DNA of 64,000 nt from Paraburkholderia caballeronis (GTDB lineage: Bacteria; Pseudomonadota; Gammaproteobacteria; Burkholderiales; Burkholderiaceae): NCBI RefSeq assembly GCF_900104845.1, contig NZ_FNSR01000001.1:2046001-2110000 (forward strand), in the 5' to 3' direction. Positions within the stretch are counted from its first letter, which is position 1, and each line of letters opens with the position of its first letter. The notes below the pieces were generated by a model, which saw only the letters and a list, made by a program, of their open reading frames with translations, had not been told where the DNA came from and made no database searches. The translations under genes were made by a program, and so were the position numbers. This document shows, in pieces, positions 53,041 to 60,965 of the stretch.

Positions 53041-54237
53041 TCAATCCCGTTCCCTGTCGCCCACCCGCCGCGTCGCCGGCGCCTGTCCGGATTCCGGCGC
53101 ACCGGCGAGTCGTCTGTATCGTTCGGCGCGAGCCTTGTGCCGTGCGATCCACAGGTACACCCCGCTGCCCAGGATCGCTATCGTCATGACATCCAGCAAC
53201 GCCCAGATAATCTTGAGAGGAAGCCCCGCGTAGTCGCCGAAATGCAGCGGCCTCGCAGTCAGCAACGTGGTCAGATACCAGGGCAGCGACGGTTTTGCCG
53301 TCATGCGTCCCGTTCGCGCATCCACCAGCACCGGCGTGGCGAGTTGCGAGGTCAGCGGCGTATCGCCGTGAGTCCAGATCAGGTAATGGTATGGGCTGCC
53401 CAGCCGGCCGTCCGGAAACCGGATGCTGCGCACGGTTTTTCCCGGCTCCGCGCGCAACGCCGTTTCGTAGGCCGCCTGTACCGAGCCGGGACGCGAAGGC
53501 ATCGGCTGATTCCGGTACGCCGCCAGCAGCGCGCCGAGTTCGGTGTTGCGCCAGACGTCGTACAGCGGCGTCGAAAGCTGGTTGATGATGCCGGTCGCGC
53601 CGACGCACAACACCCAAGCCACGGTCACGATGCCCAGCAGGTTATGAAGATCGAGCCAGCGGATGCGCGCCGGCCGGTCGTGGCGCACCGTGCCGAATGG
53701 CAGTTTCTTCATGAACGGACCGTACAGCGCCACGCCGGACACCGTCGCGATCACGAATAGCAACGCCATGGCGGCGAGAAACAGTTCGCCGGGCAGTCCG
53801 GCGAACCAGTCCGTGTGCAGCCTGAACATCAGGCCGATCCACAACGGCGACGTGTGTTCGCCGGATCGTGCGGCGTGAATCACCCGCCCGCTGCGCGCGT
53901 CGAAACGCACCACGTGATCGAGGCCGCGCGCCGCGTCATACGACGGGCCGAGCCCCATCCAGATCTGGCCGCTGTCGTCCTCGATGCTCAGCCAGCGCAC
54001 CGTTTCGCCCGGAAAAACGCCGCCCGTCCCGACGGCGGAGGCGACGAGCCGGTCGAGATCGACGAGCGGCGTGTCCGCGGACAGCGCGGCCGCCGGCGGA
54101 TCGCCGCGCCAGTGTTCGCTGATCTCGTCGAGAAAGATGAGCGGCAGGCCGGTGAGGCAGACGATCAGCAGAAACAGCGTGCAGACGAGGCTGCTCCACG
54201 TATGCAGCCGCAGCCAGAGGCGCGTCGAAGGAGCCAT
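53041..54237 (-). CDS. PepSY-associated transmembrane protein of the iron operon
   Basis: 398 residues. Membrane segments near residues 12-36, 140-170, 200-225 and 350-372 flank periplasmic PepSY-like domains. Conserved membrane-edge His residues (RLHTW, FRLHTDW, LDLHNLLG, HFGDYAG) are typical of PepSY_TM proteins proposed to bind haem and reduce ferric siderophores. It follows the TonB receptor by 18 bp, so likely completes iron release at the inner membrane. Confidence 0.9.
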   Translation of the reverse strand: MAPSTRLWLRLHTWSSLVCTLFLLIVCLTGLPLIFLDEISEHWRGDPPAAALSADTPLVDLDRLVASAVGTGGVFPGETVRWLSIEDDSGQIWMGLGPSYDAARGLDHVVRFDARSGRVIHAARSGEHTSPLWIGLMFRLHTDWFAGLPGELFLAAMALLFVIATVSGVALYGPFMKKLPFGTVRHDRPARIRWLDLHNLLGIVTVAWVLCVGATGIINQLSTPLYDVWRNTELGALLAAYRNQPMPSRPGSVQAAYETALRAEPGKTVRSIRFPDGRLGSPYHYLIWTHGDTPLTSQLATPVLVDARTGRMTAKPSLPWYLTTLLTARPLHFGDYAGLPLKIIWALLDVMTIAILGSGVYLWIARHKARAERYRRLAGAPESGQAPATRRVGDRERD

Positions 54238-54255
54238 GAGCGGAGCGCGCCGTGC

Positions 54256-56643
54256 TTACAGTGCGAGGCTGACCGACACGAGGAACGTGCGCGGGCGGCT
54301 TTGCATGACGAACCCTTGCCCGCCGATCCAGTAGCTCCGGTTCGTCAGGTTCTCGACGTTGAAGCGAAACGCGGTCTGATGACCGGCAATCACGGTCTGG
54401 TAGCGCACCCCTGCGTCGTAGCGCGTCCATGCCGGCACAGACTGCTGGTTGCCGGCGTCGATGTATTCGGACCCGGTGTAGATCACGCGTCCGCTGACGG
54501 TCAAGCCGGGCAGGAAAAACGGATCCCATTCCGCGCCGAGGTTCAGCTGGAACCTCGCGGTGCCGGTCACGCGCTTGCCGTCGTTGGCGCCGTTGGCGGT
54601 GCTCGTCTGACGCGCATCCATCAGCGCCGCGCCGCCGAGCAGACGCACGCCGCGCGCAATCTCGCCATACGTGTTCAGTTCGAGGCCTCTGGTTCTCTGT
54701 TCGCCGTTGACGCCGTAGGTGAGATCGTCGGCCTGCGCGTTGGGGGTGGTGATCTGATACGCGCTCAATGTGGTCATGAAGCGGCCGAAATCGTATTTCG
54801 CGCCTATTTCATACTGCTTCGACACGAACGGCGCAAAGCTCTGCCCCGCGTTGCTGTAGCCGACGGGAGCCTGTCCGCCCTGTTGCAGACCTTCGATGTA
54901 ATTCGCGTACAGCGACAGGTCCTCGGTCGCGCGCAGGTTCAGGCCCACGGCCGGCGTGAGCGCGGTCTTGTCGTAGTTCGAGGTCTGGACGCCGGTCGTC
55001 GAATAGTTCTTCGCGCTGACGCCCTGCTCGCGCAGGCCGACCGTGAGTTGCACGCGATCGTGCAGCACGGACATCGTGTCGGCGAACGCGATGCCATACA
55101 GTTCGGTTTCCGTGGTGCGAGGCACGTTGTCCGAATCCGCAAGCCCGGCGATGCCCGGCTGCGGGATGAACACCGGGTGATACAGGTTCGTATAGGTGGT
55201 TTCGAGCGTCGTCGCGACAATGCCGTTGTTCTCGCGCAGGCCCGACAGCGCAAACGACCAGTTGTGTTTGACCGGCCCCGTTTGCAGCGTGCCGCGCACG
55301 CCTGTTTCACCCGAAATCGTGTTGCGATACAGCGGCCAGTAGACCTGGTTCTGGCCGACGGCGCCGGCGCTGTTCATCAAAAAGGAGTTCGCGAATAGCT
55401 GCTCCTCGCGAAACTCCGAGCCGCCGATCGCCGCATACGCGGTCATGTCGGGCGTGATGTCCACTTCGCCGCGCGCGGTGGCGAACGTGGTGCGCGTGTT
55501 GTCGTACGACCACGCGTTCTGCCAGTTCGACTTCGGGTCGGACGGCGGCGCGGGAATCCTGAAGGTGCTGCTGTACATGTACAGCGTGCGCGCCGGCGAA
55601 TCGTTGTCGTTCTCCCGATAGCCGAAGTTCGTCGACAGGCGCACGTGGTTGTCGGGGCTGCGCCAGTCCATCGCCAGGGTGGCCGTGCCGACCCTGCGCG
55701 ACTGGTTGTCCGCCTCGGTGTCGCCATCGCGGTAAGCGCCGTTGAAACGGATGCCGAACTGCCGGTCGTCGCCGAAGCGCCGGCCGACGTCGACGCTGCC
55801 GCCGAACTGGCCGCCGATATAACCGAACGACACCTGCGCCAGTGGATCCTCCAGCGCCCGCTTCGGCACCTGATTGATATATGCGCCGACCCCGCCGATC
55901 GGCCCGAGTCCGTTGAGCAGCGCGTTCGCGCCGATCAGCACCTCGATGCGTTCGATCGATTCGATCCCCGGCGTCCCGATGCCGTACAGGCCGTCGTACG
56001 CGATATCGAGCTGCGACACCTTGTTGCCGCGAATGGTGAAGTCGGTCGAGCCGTCGTTGTCGGGATAAAGAATGCGCACCGACGGATTGTTCGCCAGCAC
56101 GTCCGTGACGGAATACGCCTGCTGGTCCTGGATGAGCTGTCGCGTGTAGCTGACCGTGTTGAACGGCGTGTCCATCACGTCGCGGTTGCCGAGCAGACCG
56201 ACGCGTCCGCCGGTCGCGACTTGCCCGCCGGCGTACGGAACGGGCAACGCGTTCGGGCCGCTCGCCTGACCGTTCACTTTCACCGCGGGCAACACCGCGC
56301 CTTCGGCCGCCGACGTATCGACGCTGGCCGCGCGCAGCACGTAGCTGCCGCGGATGGCGCCGGGCGCCGCGTCGAGACCGCTGCCCGCGAGAATGGCCGA
56401 GAAACCGGCGGCGAGCGGGTAATCGCCATGCAGCCCCGGACTGGCGCGGCCGGCGGTCAGTTTGCTGTCGATGGTGAGCAGCACGTTCGCTTCGCTCGCA
56501 TAGCGGTTGAGCACCTGATCGAGCGTGCCGGCCGGAATGTCGTAGTGGCGGACGCCCGCGGATAGCGGTGCGGCGAGCGCCATGGCGGGCGCGAGCGCGA
56601 GGCAGCACAACAACGTGCGCGGTGGCGTGAAGCGGTGGTTCAT
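54256..56643 (-). CDS. TonB-dependent siderophore receptor with signalling domain
   Basis: 795 residues: signal peptide to about 25, a secretin/TonB short N-terminal (STN) domain at about 30-105 (YDIPAGTLDQVLNRYASEAN), plug domain about 150-270 (TRQLIQDQQAYSVTDVLANNPSVRI, IERIEVLIGANALLNG) and a 22-strand barrel. The STN domain marks it as a transducer that signals to the FecR-type protein encoded upstream. It ends in Leu, not the usual aromatic residue, which may weaken BAM recognition. Fe-siderophore uptake is likely; the siderophore is unknown. Confidence 0.93.
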   Translation of the reverse strand: MNHRFTPPRTLLCCLALAPAMALAAPLSAGVRHYDIPAGTLDQVLNRYASEANVLLTIDSKLTAGRASPGLHGDYPLAAGFSAILAGSGLDAAPGAIRGSYVLRAASVDTSAAEGAVLPAVKVNGQASGPNALPVPYAGGQVATGGRVGLLGNRDVMDTPFNTVSYTRQLIQDQQAYSVTDVLANNPSVRILYPDNDGSTDFTIRGNKVSQLDIAYDGLYGIGTPGIESIERIEVLIGANALLNGLGPIGGVGAYINQVPKRALEDPLAQVSFGYIGGQFGGSVDVGRRFGDDRQFGIRFNGAYRDGDTEADNQSRRVGTATLAMDWRSPDNHVRLSTNFGYRENDNDSPARTLYMYSSTFRIPAPPSDPKSNWQNAWSYDNTRTTFATARGEVDITPDMTAYAAIGGSEFREEQLFANSFLMNSAGAVGQNQVYWPLYRNTISGETGVRGTLQTGPVKHNWSFALSGLRENNGIVATTLETTYTNLYHPVFIPQPGIAGLADSDNVPRTTETELYGIAFADTMSVLHDRVQLTVGLREQGVSAKNYSTTGVQTSNYDKTALTPAVGLNLRATEDLSLYANYIEGLQQGGQAPVGYSNAGQSFAPFVSKQYEIGAKYDFGRFMTTLSAYQITTPNAQADDLTYGVNGEQRTRGLELNTYGEIARGVRLLGGAALMDARQTSTANGANDGKRVTGTARFQLNLGAEWDPFFLPGLTVSGRVIYTGSEYIDAGNQQSVPAWTRYDAGVRYQTVIAGHQTAFRFNVENLTNRSYWIGGQGFVMQSRPRTFLVSVSLAL

Positions 56644-56759
56644 TCCCGGTGTTCCTTTCTTGTTCGAGTGGATCGACAGTGCTTTCCTGGTATCCCGAAC
56701 GAGAAAGAAAAAGTGCTACCCGACGACGAAAAAAATCGGTGCGCGGGCAAAGCCGTGGG

Positions 56760-57746
56760 TCAGTCCGGCCGGACCGTCACCCAGTAGCGCGTCGCGTAGT
56801 GAATGCGAACCGGCAGCGCCTGCTGCAGCGACGCGAGCGCGCGGTCGGTATCGGCCAGCGGAAAAACACCGGAGACGCGCAACGCGGCCACGGCGGGGTC
56901 GGTCCGGACGAAGCCGCTGCGATACCGGCCGAGTTCGCGGACAAACGCGTCGAGGCGCATCTGCTCGACCACCAGCTGGCCGCGTGTCCAGCTGGCCGAG
57001 CCGGCGTCGACGGGCGACAGCGCGTTCACGCGATCGGCGAAGAAGGAGGTGCTCTGGCCGGCCTCGACGCGCAACGCCTGCGTCGCGTGAGCGGGAAGCA
57101 CGGACACGGCGCCCTCGTGCACCGCGACATAGGACAGCGCGTCGCCCTGTCTGACCGTGAAGCGGGTGCCGAGCGCCTGCACCGAACCCTGCGCCGTTTC
57201 GACGATGAACGCGCGGTACACGGCGGACGTCTCGTGAGCGGTGGCGACGTAGATCTCGCCGGAGCGGAGCAAGACGCGACGCTCGCTGGCGGTGAAGCGC
57301 ACGTCGAGCGCCGTGCCGGTGTTCATCATCAGATGCGTACCGTCGGCGAGCACCAGGTTCCGCTGCTCGCCGGTCGCCGTGCGATAGTCGGCCGTCCAGT
57401 CGCGCCACGGCAGGCCGTCGCTTGCGGCCCACGTCAGCGCGCCCGCTCCGCCCGCGAAGACCAGCGAGCGCAGCACCGCGCGACGCCGCGCCCGCAGGCG
57501 CGCGCCCCGCAAGGTCGGCGCGGCGAGGCTCGCGGGCACGGCGCCGAGGCGCTCGTCGAGGGATTGCACGCGTTGCCATGCCGCCTCGTGCGCGGGATTC
57601 GCGCGCCGCCAGCGTTCGCACGCCTCGTGTTCGTCGCGGCTCGCTTCGCCGGACCATAGCGTGACGAGCCATTGCAACGCTTCAGCGAGGATGGCATCGC
57701 CTTCCGGTTGTACCGACGCGGACGACGGATTCAGACGAGGGCTCAT
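56760..57746 (-). CDS. FecR-type anti-sigma / sigma-regulator
   Basis: 328 residues from ATG 57746, overlapping the sigma-factor stop by ATGA. An N-terminal DUF4880 segment (ALQWLVTLWSGEASRDEHEACERWRRANPAHEAAWQRV), a single membrane helix near 85-105, and a periplasmic FecR domain (YRTATGEQRNLVLADGTHLMMNTGT, RVLLRSGEIYVAT). It relays receptor occupancy to the sigma factor. Its last 100 residues resemble the STN-binding region. Confidence 0.92.
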   Translation of the reverse strand: MSPRLNPSSASVQPEGDAILAEALQWLVTLWSGEASRDEHEACERWRRANPAHEAAWQRVQSLDERLGAVPASLAAPTLRGARLRARRRAVLRSLVFAGGAGALTWAASDGLPWRDWTADYRTATGEQRNLVLADGTHLMMNTGTALDVRFTASERRVLLRSGEIYVATAHETSAVYRAFIVETAQGSVQALGTRFTVRQGDALSYVAVHEGAVSVLPAHATQALRVEAGQSTSFFADRVNALSPVDAGSASWTRGQLVVEQMRLDAFVRELGRYRSGFVRTDPAVAALRVSGVFPLADTDRALASLQQALPVRIHYATRYWVTVRPD

Positions 57747-58249
57747 CCCGCGAACGTGGAAAAGCACGCGAGCGCGGCCTTCAGCATGTACTTGCGCACG
57801 CTGGCCACCGAAACGTTCAGCTTGACGGCGATATCGGAATACGTCAGGCCGTCGAAGCGCGACAGCAGAAACGTCTCGCGTACCTTCGGCGGCAGCGACG
57901 CGAGCGCGGCGTCGATTTCAGCCAGCGTCTCGATCACGATGGCCTGCTGTTCCGCCGACGGCCACAGATCCTCCGGCATCAGCGCGAGCGAATCCCGGAA
58001 CGCTGCTTCGATCTGCCTGCGCCGGTACAGGTCGACGACCAGTCCGCGCGCGATCTGCATGAGATACGCGCGCGACTCTTCCGGCTGCGGCAGCCGGCGC
58101 GACGCGATCAGGCGGACGTAGGTGTCGTGGGCGAGGTCCGCGGCCTCGAAGCTGCAGCCCAGCTTGCGCCTGAGCCAGCCATGCAGCCACGCATGATGAT
58201 TCACATAGAGAGAATGGACGACATCCGTCCCGGAAGCAGACATAACCAT
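57743..58249 (-). CDS. FecI-type ECF sigma factor
   Basis: 168 residues (ATG 58243 is a second possible start). Sigma region 2 (FEAADLAHDTYVRLIA, AYLMQIARGLVVDLYRRRQ) and region 4 (LPPKVRETFLLSRFDGLTYSDIAVKLNVSVASVRKYM) follow FecI/PupI. It directs transcription of the receptor operon when FecR signals. A Fur-like site lies upstream. Confidence 0.93.
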   Translation of the reverse strand: MVMSASGTDVVHSLYVNHHAWLHGWLRRKLGCSFEAADLAHDTYVRLIASRRLPQPEESRAYLMQIARGLVVDLYRRRQIEAAFRDSLALMPEDLWPSAEQQAIVIETLAEIDAALASLPPKVRETFLLSRFDGLTYSDIAVKLNVSVASVRKYMLKAALACFSTFAG

Positions 58250-58281
58250 GCCCAGCGCCGATCGATGAGGGCCTCATTGTA

Positions 58282-58302
58282 AATGAGAATTAATTCTATT
58301 TC
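58282..58302. promoter_or_regulatory. Candidate Fur box upstream of the sigma-factor gene
   Basis: AATGAGAATTAATTCTATTTC contains the 12-bp palindrome AGAATTAATTCT (58286-58297) in an AT-rich patch, 33 bp before the sigma start. It matches the Fur consensus in its GAGAAT half and partly in the other. Iron repression of the sigma gene would agree with the gene content. Confidence 0.55.
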
Positions 58303-58394
58303 TACATTTCGGGGCGACGTGTCGTGGCTCAAGCACCGTCTGCCTGGCGAGGAAAAGGAAATATCGATGGATGCCTGCCCGGTTGCGCTCGCGT

Positions 58395-58426
58395 GAGCAG
58401 GGCGTCGCCATTGCGGCGCCCTGCTC
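58395..58426. terminator. 10-bp hairpin after the porin gene
   Basis: Perfect 10-bp stem GAGCAGGGCG/CGCCCTGCTC with a 12-base loop, 15 bp beyond the minus-strand porin stop and between it and the sigma-factor promoter. No T-run follows on the porin side. Confidence 0.5.
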
Positions 58427-58440
58427 CGCCTCAAGCGCGG

Positions 58441-59658
58441 CTAGAACCGATGCACGATGCCGACGGCCAGCCCGACCATGCTGGGCGACGACGAAGGCGT
58501 CGAGTTGAAGCCGTCGCCGATCGTCGCCGTCGCGTTGATAATCGATTTGCCGTCCGTGCCGAGCGTCTTGCCGTTCGCGCGCTGATACGCCTCCACCGCA
58601 TACAGGCCAGTGCGCTTGGACAGCGCGTAATACTGGGACAGATTGAACTGCTGATACTGTGCGGCACTCGTGATGCCGTTGGCCCTCGACGCGCGCGTGT
58701 AGCTGTAGCCCGTCGCGAAGTCCCAGGCGGCCGCCGGCTTCCAGTGCAGCACGACGCCGCCCGTGTTCCAGACCGCCTGATCGCGGAACGACGACCCGAC
58801 GCCCGGGATGTACTGCACGTTCGTATAGGTCGCCGTGATGTCGAACTGGCTGTTGAACGTATACCCCGCGCCGACCGCAAAGCGCTGCTGCGCCTGCGCC
58901 GTCTGGTAGCCGTTGGTCACGGCCGACACGCCGGCCTGCGCGCCGGCGTTCGACGTCGTCGAGTCGACCCCGAACGGGCCGCCGCCTGACGTCGAGTTGT
59001 TGATCCGCGAGAAGCCCACCGCGAAACCGAGCGGCCCCTGCGAATACTGGATCCCCGTGGCCCACGTCGAGCCCCGGTTGATGCTGCCCGGCACGCCCGC
59101 AAGCGAATACGAGCCGCTGAACTTGAAGCCGTACAGTTTCGGCGACGTGTAAACCAGCGTATTGTTCGCGCGATAGATCGTATCCAGGCCATCCAGATCG
59201 CCCGGGTGAGCGCCGAAGAAACCGGTGAGCCAGTTCACAGGGCTGTACGGCAACAGCATCTGCACATACGACGCATACTGGCGGCCCGCCGTGAGCGTGC
59301 CGTACCTGTCGTTCGTCATCCCGACGAATGCCTGGCGGCTGAACATCAGGCCGCTTGTCGCCATCGCGCCGTTGGCGGGACTAAAACCCTGTTCGAGCGT
59401 GAAGATCGCCTTCGTGCCGCCGCCCAGGTCTTCCGCGCCCGTCAGGCCAAAGCGGCTGCCCAGCCAGACGCCGGTGAGCATCTTGACCGCCGAGCGGCCG
59501 CCCGACGTCGATCCGAGCGTCGTCGCACTCGATTGATAACCGATGCCGTTATCGACCACGCCGTACAGGGTCACCGTGCTCTGCGCGAAGGCTGGAAGCG
59601 CGACGAACACCGCTGCGCCGGCCAGTGCCGCTTTAACTTCCGGGAAGTGCTTTTTCAT
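58441..59658 (-). CDS. Outer-membrane general porin
   Basis: 405 residues from ATG 59658, for which AAGGA has seven-base spacing; ATG 59664 is too close. Signal peptide to about residue 24 (PAFAQ), then STVTLYGVVDNGIGY, SRFGLTGAEDLGGGTKAIFTLEQGF, and a terminal VGIVHRF. Typical Burkholderiales porin. It stands alone between the iron operon and the Liv-type system; substrate unknown. Confidence 0.93.
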   Translation of the reverse strand: MKKHFPEVKAALAGAAVFVALPAFAQSTVTLYGVVDNGIGYQSSATTLGSTSGGRSAVKMLTGVWLGSRFGLTGAEDLGGGTKAIFTLEQGFSPANGAMATSGLMFSRQAFVGMTNDRYGTLTAGRQYASYVQMLLPYSPVNWLTGFFGAHPGDLDGLDTIYRANNTLVYTSPKLYGFKFSGSYSLAGVPGSINRGSTWATGIQYSQGPLGFAVGFSRINNSTSGGGPFGVDSTTSNAGAQAGVSAVTNGYQTAQAQQRFAVGAGYTFNSQFDITATYTNVQYIPGVGSSFRDQAVWNTGGVVLHWKPAAAWDFATGYSYTRASRANGITSAAQYQQFNLSQYYALSKRTGLYAVEAYQRANGKTLGTDGKSIINATATIGDGFNSTPSSSPSMVGLAVGIVHRF

Positions 59659-59954
59659 CTCCATGTCCTTTTTATGTTTGAATGAATTCCAGGCGTTGGG
59701 TATTACAGGTCGTAGAAAAGCAGCACACTGCCTCCGACAGTGCGCACCGGTTAAAAAATTCGATAACGTCAGGGATAAAAAATTAATACGTCCGCTTGAC
59801 GAACTCGACTATCAGATTCGAAATGACATGCGCTCGCCTTCCTCGACTGGCGTCAACCTGCCGGTGAAAAGCCATGAGGCCGGCAATCCGCCGCGTCGAT
59901 GGCGGCGAATCGGCGCGTCTTTTCCCGCCTGCCCGGCAACGCCGGCGAATCAGA

Positions 59955-60938
59955 TCACCTGGGCGTATTGCGCGTATTGGGCGTATTGGGCGTGTTTAGA
60001 GGCCGGACAATGCGACCGTTCAAAAAACCCTGCACATCTTCCAGAACGCCCTGGTAAATGAGCCGGTAGTTTTCCTCCGTCACGTATCCGATATGCGGAG
60101 CGAGCACCACGTTGTCGAGCGCAAGGAACGGATGATTCGCCGGCAGCGGCTCGACATCGAACACATCGAGCGCCGCACCCGCGATGCGGTTTCCGCGCAA
60201 CGCGCCGAGCAGCGCCGTCTCGTCGGCGATCGGGCCGCGCGACGTATTGACCAGATACGCGCTGGGTTTCATCAACCCGAACTCGCGCTCGCCCAGCAAA
60301 CCGCGCGTGCGGTCCGACAACTTGAGATGGATCGATATCACGTCGGATCGCGTCAATAGCTCGTCCAGTTCGACGCGCTGCGCCCCCGCGGCCTGCGCCG
60401 CCTCGGCCGTCAGACGATGGCTCCAGCCCAATACGTTCATGCCGAGCATGTTTCCGTAACCCGCCATCTGCCGCCCCAGATTGCCGAGCCCAAGCACGCC
60501 GAGCGTCTTGCCGTGCAGGCCGACACCGAGCTTCGTCTGCCAGCGCCCCGCGCGCATCGCGCGTTCGTCCTGCGGCATCCAGCGCGTGACGGCGATCATC
60601 ATGCCGAGCGCCAGTTCCGCGGCCGGGGTGCCGAGATCGTCGGTGCCGCAGACCTGGATGCCGCGCTCCGTTGCCGCGTCGATATCGACGGCGGCATTCC
60701 ACATCGCCGCCGTGATCAGCAGCCTGAGATTCGGCAAGCGTTCGATCAGCGCGCGCGGCACGCGGGTGCGCTCGCGCATCAGGAACACGGCGTCGAACGG
60801 ATGCAGCCGCTCGGCAAGCGCCTCGACCGAATCGAGATGATCCTGAAACGCCTCCACGGTAGCGTGCGGTTTCAGCGCGTCCCACTCGGCCATCCGCATG
60901 GCGACGCCCTGGTAATCGTCAAGTAATGCGACTCTCAT
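59955..60938 (-). CDS. D-2-hydroxyacid dehydrogenase family protein
   Basis: 327 residues. NAD-binding motif GLGNLGRQMAG, the VISIHLKLSDRTRGLLG strand, and the catalytic Arg (NTSRGPIADE), Glu (DVEPLP) and His (APHIGYVTEE) are in order. It reduces 2-oxoacids or oxidises D-2-hydroxyacids with NAD(H). The C-terminus ends in three or four NTP/NTR repeats encoded by a 9-bp tandem array, which are likely outside the fold. It follows the Liv permease by 27 bp and may process its cargo. Confidence 0.92.
   Translation of the reverse strand: MRVALLDDYQGVAMRMAEWDALKPHATVEAFQDHLDSVEALAERLHPFDAVFLMRERTRVPRALIERLPNLRLLITAAMWNAAVDIDAATERGIQVCGTDDLGTPAAELALGMMIAVTRWMPQDERAMRAGRWQTKLGVGLHGKTLGVLGLGNLGRQMAGYGNMLGMNVLGWSHRLTAEAAQAAGAQRVELDELLTRSDVISIHLKLSDRTRGLLGEREFGLMKPSAYLVNTSRGPIADETALLGALRGNRIAGAALDVFDVEPLPANHPFLALDNVVLAPHIGYVTEENYRLIYQGVLEDVQGFLNGRIVRPLNTPNTPNTRNTPR
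59961..59996. repeat. Four 9-bp tandem repeats (GGGCGTATT) in a gene end
   Basis: GGGCGTATT, GCGCGTATT, GGGCGTATT and GGGCGTGTT stand head to tail at the 3' end of the dehydrogenase gene. On the coding strand each unit gives Asn-Thr-Pro or a near variant. Copy change would add or remove three residues with no frameshift. CGTATTG repeats also occur at 29785. Confidence 0.75.
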
Positions 60939-60965
60939 TACGAAGAAACCTCGTCGGTGAAGACT

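Noticed and set aside
59961..59996. Tandem repeats as a CRISPR array
   Set aside because: Units are 9 bp with no spacers and lie inside a coding sequence; no cas genes are present.
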